Origin: Betaproteobacteria bacterium UBA6904
Lineage (GTDB): Bacteria; Pseudomonadota; Gammaproteobacteria; Burkholderiales; SG8-39
Direction of reading: 5' to 3'
NCBI GenBank assembly: GCA_002451175.1
Contig: DKBI01000226.1
Location: 1 to 5,142, forward strand
Length of the DNA: 5,142 nt
Position 1 is the stretch's first letter. Every line of letters starts with the position of its first letter. Below, in pieces: positions 1 to 5,142 of this stretch. The notes beneath the pieces are model-generated. The model did not search any database, was not told the DNA's origin, and was given only the letters and a program-made list of their open reading frames with translations. Made by a program: the position numbers and the translations under genes.

Positions 1-767
1 TGCGGCCAGTCGGTGCCCCACAGCACGCGGTCGGGGAACGTCTCGACGATGCGCCGCGCGAACGGTACCACGTCGCGGTAGGCGCTGCGCTCGCCGTCCA
101 GCGCGGGCGGGCCGCTGGCCGAGAGCCGCTCGGGGCAGCTCACCTTGGACCAGATGTTCGGGTGCTCGCGGAGCAGTCTCACGAAAAGATCGAACTCCGG
201 CCCGTCCACGGGTTTCCTCACGTCCGGCCGGCCCATGTGATCCACGACGACCGTGGTCGGCAGCGCCGTGAAGAACGTCCACAGTTCCGGCAGGTCCTGC
301 GCTTCGAAATAGATGACCACGTGCCAGCCCAGCCCCGCGATCCGGCCGGCGATCTCCATCAGTTCGTCGCGCGGCGTGAAGTCCACGAGCCGCTTGACGA
401 AGTTGAAGCGCACGCCGCGAATGCCGGCGGCGTGCAGCGCCTCCAACTCGCGATCGGTCACGGCCCGCCGGACCGTTGCCACGCCGCGGGCCTTGCCGCC
501 CGACGCGCGGCAGGCATCGGCCATGGCGCGGTTGTCCGCGCCGTGGCACGTCGCCTGCACGACCACGTTGCGTGCGAAGCCGAGGTGGTCGCGCAGCGCG
601 AAGAGCTGGTGTTTCGAGGCGTCGCAGGGCGTGTACTTGCGCTCCGGCGCGAAGGGGAACTGCGCCTCGGGGCCGAAGACGTGGCAGTGCGCGTCCACCG
701 ACCCTGCCGGAAGGCGAAACGCCGGCTTCGAGGGATTCGCGAAGAAGGGGAGCCAGTCGGCGTCCAT
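1..767 (-). CDS. ligI: 2-pyrone-4,6-dicarboxylate (PDC) hydrolase, 3' end outside window
   Basis: This enzyme (EC 3.1.1.57 family) hydrolyses the lactone 2-pyrone-4,6-dicarboxylate to 4-oxalomesaconate in the protocatechuate 4,5-cleavage pathway, in the cytosol. I translated 255 codons by hand; the frame is open to the window edge, where it reads WGTDWP followed by a partial codon. Family landmarks of this metal-independent amidohydrolase branch are present: VDAHCH (His27, His29), Tyr45, Arg120, Arg126, Tyr153, VVVDHMGRPD (His177, Arg180), Arg214, and Asp253, the expected catalytic base. Their spacing fits what I recall of Sphingobium SYK-6 LigI (His31, His33, His180, Asp248; about 293 residues), so roughly 40 residues are missing beyond the edge. 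The start is fixed by an in-frame TGA two codons upstream and an AGGA site 7 nt before the ATG. It is the last gene of the cluster here, set off from ligK by 145 bp that contain a strong palindrome. Confidence 0.93.
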   Translation of the reverse strand, partial: MDADWLPFFANPSKPAFRLPAGSVDAHCHVFGPEAQFPFAPERKYTPCDASKHQLFALRDHLGFARNVVVQATCHGADNRAMADACRASGGKARGVATVRRAVTDRELEALHAAGIRGVRFNFVKRLVDFTPRDELMEIAGRIAGLGWHVVIYFEAQDLPELWTFFTALPTTVVVDHMGRPDVRKPVDGPEFDLFVRLLREHPNIWSKVSCPERLSASGPPALDGERSAYRDVVPFARRIVETFPDRVLWGTDWP

Positions 768-774
768 GGGTCAA

Positions 775-780
775 TCCTGC
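775..780 (-). promoter_or_regulatory. Ribosome binding site of ligI
   Basis: GCAGGA on the minus strand ends 7 nt before the ATG at 767. With the in-frame TGA two codons upstream of that ATG, it fixes the ligI start. Confidence 0.65.
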
Positions 781-818
781 GTCCGTTCAGGCACCGACTT
801 GTTTTTGACTCTTGTCGA

Positions 819-857
819 TCTCGGCATTTCGGCGTGAATCTCGCCGAAATGCCGAGA
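819..857. repeat. Perfect 16-bp inverted repeat with 7-nt loop between ligK and ligI
   Basis: Arms 819-834 (TCTCGGCATTTCGGCG) and 842-857 (CGCCGAAATGCCGAGA) are exact reverse complements, separated by the 7 nt at 835-841. An imperfect extension is possible: CTC 809-811 with GAG 861-863, and TTTT 803-806 with AAAA 864-867. In RNA this would form a very stable hairpin. Neither strand has a T-run directly after the stem (the minus strand continues TCGACAAGAGTCAAAAAC), so it does not look like a standard intrinsic terminator. It could be an operator for a dimeric regulator of ligI, an RNA-processing or stabilising hairpin that separates ligK from ligI expression, or a copy of a dispersed palindromic repeat. 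The sequence alone does not decide between these. Confidence 0.9.
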
Positions 858-882
858 GCTGAGAAAATCCAAAGCGGCGCCG

Positions 883-897
883 TGCTTCATGGAAGCA
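883..897. repeat. Short hairpin just downstream of ligK
   Basis: TGCTTC (883-888) and GAAGCA (892-897) form a 6-bp stem with a 3-nt loop, 15 nt past the ligK stop codon. On the minus strand it is followed by a GC-rich palindrome (CGGCGCCG) and then CTTTGGATTTTCTC. This might slow or partly terminate transcription after ligK, but the T-run is interrupted and distant from the stem, and a stem this short can occur by chance. Confidence 0.35.
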
Positions 898-912
898 GCG
901 GGACACGCTCCG

Positions 913-1590
913 TCAATCCACATACTTCAGCCCCGCCTTCGCCAGCGCGTCGCGCATGCCGTAGATGTCGAGTCCGAGTTCGCCGGTTTGCAGCCGCTTG
1001 CGCGTCGCGGCCTCCTTCGCTTCGCGTGCTTGCGCCGCCTTCGCCACCTCCGGTGCCTGCTCGCGCGGAATCACGACGATACCGTCGTCGTCCGCCGCGA
1101 CGACGTCGCCGGGGCGCACCAGCATGCCGGCGCAAATGATCGGGACGTTGACCGCGCCGGGCGTCGCCTTGACGGTGCCTTTGGCGGAGATGTGACGCGA
1201 AAACACCGGAAAGGTCATCGCCGAAATGTCTTTCACGTCGCGCACCCCGGTGTCGGTGACGAGGCCCGTGGCGCCGCGCGCGCGAAACGACGTGGCGAGC
1301 AGTTCGCCGAACATGCCGTCGCCGTTCGGGGCGCTGCAAGCAATGACGACCACGTCGCCGGGGCGGATCAGCTCGGCGGCGACGTGCAGCATCCAGTTGT
1401 CGCCCGGGTGGGTGAGCACGGTGAGGGCGGGGCCGCACGCCGCGGCGCCCGGGTAGATCGGACGCAGCGCCGCGTCCAGCAGGCCGGTGCGCCCCAGCGC
1501 CTCGTGGAGCGTCGCGACACCGAAGCGGGACAGCGCCTCGATGACGCCGGGATCCGGGCGCTGGATGTTGCGGACGGCGATCGAGCTCAT
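913..1590 (-). CDS. ligK: 4-carboxy-4-hydroxy-2-oxoadipate aldolase / oxaloacetate decarboxylase
   Basis: This class II (divalent-metal) aldolase of the HMG/CHA aldolase group (EC 4.1.3.17, RraA-like fold) performs the last step of the 4,5-cleavage pathway, splitting 4-carboxy-4-hydroxy-2-oxoadipate into pyruvate and oxaloacetate. Relatives also decarboxylate oxaloacetate. The 225-residue product is full length for the family. The core is intact: GVATLHEALGR (24-34), the CGPALTV strand, PNGDGMFGELLA (88-99), and GLVTDTGVRDVKD (109-121) with the Arg117-Asp118 pair that matches the substrate- and metal-binding RD of characterised homologues, then AADDDGIVVIPRE (165-177). The start is supported by GAGAGGAA 6 nt upstream. 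It follows ligJ by 22 bp and is almost certainly co-transcribed with it. RraA-type proteins share the fold, but the pathway neighbours and the C-terminal extension (LDIYGMRDALAKAGLKYVD) favour the aldolase. Confidence 0.93.
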   Translation of the reverse strand: MSSIAVRNIQRPDPGVIEALSRFGVATLHEALGRTGLLDAALRPIYPGAAACGPALTVLTHPGDNWMLHVAAELIRPGDVVVIACSAPNGDGMFGELLATSFRARGATGLVTDTGVRDVKDISAMTFPVFSRHISAKGTVKATPGAVNVPIICAGMLVRPGDVVAADDDGIVVIPREQAPEVAKAAQAREAKEAATRKRLQTGELGLDIYGMRDALAKAGLKYVD

Positions 1591-1612
1591 ACGGGGTTCC
1601 TCTCGGTTGGAT

Positions 1613-2641
1613 TCAGCGGCCGCGGGCCTTCAGCGCGGCATCGAGCCGCGGGTACACGCGCCGCGCGTTGGTCTCGAAGATCTTGCGGCGATCGGCGTCC
1701 GACAGACTGGGCGTCGCGGCCACATAGCGGCGTGTATCGTCGAAATTGTGGCCGGTCTCCGGATCGACCCCCTTGACGGCGCCGAACATCTCGGAGGCGA
1801 AGAGGATGTTGTCCACGGGGATGACGCGCGCCAGCAGGTCGATGCCGGGCTGGTGGTACACGCAGGTGTCGAAATACACGTTGTTCAGCAGATGGTCCTT
1901 CAGCAAGGGCCGCTTCAATTCCTGGGCCAGGCCGCGAAAGCGCCCCCAGTGGTAAGGCGCCGCGCCGCCCCCGTGCGGAACGACGAAACGCAGGGTCGGG
2001 AAGTCCTTGAACAGGTCGCCGGTGATGCATTGCATGACCGCCGTCGTGTCGGCGTTGAGGTAGTGCGAGCCGGTAGTGTGGAAGCACGCGTTGCAGCTCG
2101 TGCTGACGTGGATCATCGCCGGGATGTCGTACTCGACCAGCTTCTCGTAGATCGGATACCAGTGCCGGTCGGTGAGCGGCGGCTCCCTCCAGTGCCCGCC
2201 CGAGGGATCGGGGTTGAGATTGATCGCCACGAAGCCGTACTCCCGCACGCACTTCTCCAGCTCCGGGATGCAGCTCTTCGGATCGACGCCGGGCGACTGC
2301 GGCAGCATCGCGCAGCCGATGAAGTGGTCCGGGAAGAGCCGCGCGACCCGGTGGATCAGCTCGTTGCAGATCGCCGCCCAGGTCGCGCTGGTGTCGAAAT
2401 CGCCGATGTGGTGCGCCATGAAGCTGGCGCGCGGCGAGAAGATGGTCAGGTCGTGGCCGCGCTCCTTCATCTGCCGCAGCTGATTCTTCTCGATGGACTC
2501 GCGCAGCTCGCCGTCGCCGATCCTGAGGTCCGACGCCCGCGGCGTCTTCGCCGGGTCCTTGAGTCCCGCGATCTGGGCATTGCGCCAGTCCTCCAGCGCT
2601 TTCGGTGCGGTGGTGTAGTGGCCGTGACAGTCGATGATCAT
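1613..2641 (-). CDS. ligJ: 4-oxalomesaconate hydratase (KCH hydratase)
   Basis: This zinc-dependent member of the amidohydrolase superfamily (Amidohydro_2; EC 4.2.1.83) acts as a hydratase. It adds water to 2-keto-4-carboxy-3-hexenedioate, the tautomer of 4-oxalomesaconate, giving 4-carboxy-4-hydroxy-2-oxoadipate, the LigK substrate. The 342 residues match the usual length (SYK-6 LigJ is about 341). Metal and active-site residues fall at the expected positions: IIDCHGH (His6, His8), IPAMIHVS (His178), VPHGGG (His223), and FASEMFG (Glu284, where many relatives have Asp). Other family stretches are GFVAINLNPDPSGGHW (136-151) and NARRVYPRLD near the C-terminus. CAGGAG lies 6 nt before the ATG. 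The gene sits 30 bp after the ModA-like gene and 22 bp before ligK. Nothing suggests truncation or frameshift. Confidence 0.95.
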   Translation of the reverse strand: MIIDCHGHYTTAPKALEDWRNAQIAGLKDPAKTPRASDLRIGDGELRESIEKNQLRQMKERGHDLTIFSPRASFMAHHIGDFDTSATWAAICNELIHRVARLFPDHFIGCAMLPQSPGVDPKSCIPELEKCVREYGFVAINLNPDPSGGHWREPPLTDRHWYPIYEKLVEYDIPAMIHVSTSCNACFHTTGSHYLNADTTAVMQCITGDLFKDFPTLRFVVPHGGGAAPYHWGRFRGLAQELKRPLLKDHLLNNVYFDTCVYHQPGIDLLARVIPVDNILFASEMFGAVKGVDPETGHNFDDTRRYVAATPSLSDADRRKIFETNARRVYPRLDAALKARGR

Positions 2642-2671
2642 CGTGGGCTCCTGGAGTGTTCGTGCAAGCGC

Positions 2672-3361
2672 TTACGCGGGCATCATGCCGTGGCGTCGCT
2701 TGGCGTCGGCGGTGCCGGCCGAGCGCAGAAACTCGAGCAGCGCGCGCGCGGCCTCGGGCTGGCTCGACGCGGTGCAAACTCCGCCGGAAAACACAGTGAC
2801 GATTTCCGCGCCGCGCGGCATCGTCCCGAGCAGCTCGATGCCGCTCAGGTGGATCATTTCGCTCAGCTGCTGGAAGCCGAGCTCGACGTCGCCCCGTGCC
2901 ACCAGCTGGCCAACCGGCACGCCGGGCCTGGCCTGCACGAGGCGCTCGCGCACCGCCTCGGCGATGCCCCAGCGTTCGAACAGCCGGATCAGCGCCACGC
3001 CGCTCGGTCCGGTGGAATAGCCGAGCGTGCGCGCGGCCAGCACGGCGCGCCGCAAGGCCTCTTCGGAGCCGACGTCGGGTCGGGGCGCGCCGGTGCGCAC
3101 TGCGATGGCGACGTCCGACCGCACGAGGTCGGCGCGGCTGCCGGGAACGACGCGGCCGTCCTCGGCGAGTTGATCGATCGCGTCCGCCGCGAGCACCACG
3201 ACGTCGAAGGCTTCGCCGGACTGCACACGCCTCGCCGCATCGACGCCGCCCACGGCCTCGATGGCCACGGCGAGCCCCGAGCGCTCGTGATACGCCGTGG
3301 CCAGATCCGCCAGCAGCGCGCGCGTCGCCATGGACGAGATCCCGGTGATCCTCGAGGTCAT
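2672..3361 (-). CDS. ModA-like substrate-binding-fold protein without a signal peptide
   Basis: The 229-residue product resembles the molybdate-type periplasmic binding proteins (SBP_bac_11, type II binding-protein fold). It opens with TGISSMATRALLADLATAYH (6-25), the first strand and helix of the fold. The middle has EAFDVVVLAADAIDQL (50-65) and GYSTGPSGVALIRLFERWGI (114-133). The second lobe has GDVELGFQQLSEMI (157-170), PRGAEIVTVFSGGV (182-195) and PEAARALLEFLRS (202-214). The fold begins within about five residues of the first Met, leaving no room for a leader. The frame stays open upstream but only with non-ATG codons, overlapping the pobA end, and shows no hydrophobic stretch in the part I read (to about 3421). 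The Ser39 position of E. coli ModA seems to be Gly or Val here (GGVDAARR), so molybdate is an unlikely ligand. No strong ribosome site precedes the ATG; a 7-codon frame (3381-3358) overlaps it as ATGA and could couple translation. Its role in the pathway is unknown to me. Confidence 0.8.
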   Translation of the reverse strand: MTSRITGISSMATRALLADLATAYHERSGLAVAIEAVGGVDAARRVQSGEAFDVVVLAADAIDQLAEDGRVVPGSRADLVRSDVAIAVRTGAPRPDVGSEEALRRAVLAARTLGYSTGPSGVALIRLFERWGIAEAVRERLVQARPGVPVGQLVARGDVELGFQQLSEMIHLSGIELLGTMPRGAEIVTVFSGGVCTASSQPEAARALLEFLRSAGTADAKRRHGMMPA

Positions 3362-3404
3362 GCCCGCATCCGCTCGCGCATTCTTGAAAGGCAGATATTG
3401 TCGC

Positions 3405-5142
<1,738 letters not shown>

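Noticed and set aside
819..857. Intrinsic terminator call for the palindrome
   Set aside because: There is no T-run after the stem on either strand: the minus strand continues into an A-rich stretch and the plus strand into GCTGAGAAAATCC. It is kept as an inverted repeat of unknown role.
162..1776. Plus-strand open frames at 162-1139, 313-837 and 889-1776
   Set aside because: They are antisense to ligI and ligK, rich in Arg and Ala, and show no motif or convincing start. The minus strand carries well-conserved catalytic residues over the same bases.
1587..2777. 396-codon minus-strand frame overlapping ligJ
   Set aside because: It is an alternate frame of the same strand. The ligJ frame carries all metal ligands and a good ribosome site; this one has only Arg/Ala/His-rich text.

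Overview
The window is a GC-rich (roughly two-thirds G+C by eye), tightly packed stretch of bacterial chromosome. All six recognisable genes lie on the minus strand, so the biological reading direction runs from high to low coordinates. The content is an aromatic-acid catabolic cluster: 4-hydroxybenzoate is hydroxylated to protocatechuate, and later intermediates of the protocatechuate 4,5-cleavage (meta-cleavage, lig/pmd-type) pathway are converted to pyruvate and oxaloacetate. A Bug/TctC-type solute-binding protein beside these genes, together with the base composition, suggests a betaproteobacterium (Burkholderiales, Alcaligenaceae- or Comamonadaceae-like). This is an inference; no rRNA or other taxonomic marker is present.

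Layout in transcription order: (1) the C-terminal 179 residues of a Bug-family periplasmic binding protein (4601-5142, start outside the window); (2) pobA, 4-hydroxybenzoate 3-monooxygenase (3405-4577); (3) a ModA-like substrate-binding-fold protein with no visible signal peptide (2672-3361); (4) ligJ, 4-oxalomesaconate hydratase (1613-2641); (5) ligK, 4-carboxy-4-hydroxy-2-oxoadipate aldolase (913-1590); (6) after a 145-bp gap, ligI, 2-pyrone-4,6-dicarboxylate hydrolase (1-767, C-terminus outside the window). Gaps between the first five genes are 23, 43, 30 and 22 bp, as in one operon. The 145-bp gap before ligI is the only real intergenic space and holds a perfect 16-bp inverted repeat with a 7-nt loop.

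How they work together: PobA makes protocatechuate. The ring-cleavage dioxygenase (LigAB) and the semialdehyde dehydrogenase (LigC), which lead to 2-pyrone-4,6-dicarboxylate, are not in the window. LigI opens the pyrone to 4-oxalomesaconate, LigJ hydrates the tautomer of that product, and LigK splits the result into pyruvate and oxaloacetate. The tautomerase usually needed between LigI and LigJ (LigU/GalD type) is also absent. The Bug protein is a plausible uptake component for an aromatic acid.

The enzymes belong to known families, and I see no wholly new system. The items most worth a second look are the leaderless ModA-like protein inside the pathway operon and the strong palindrome before ligI.
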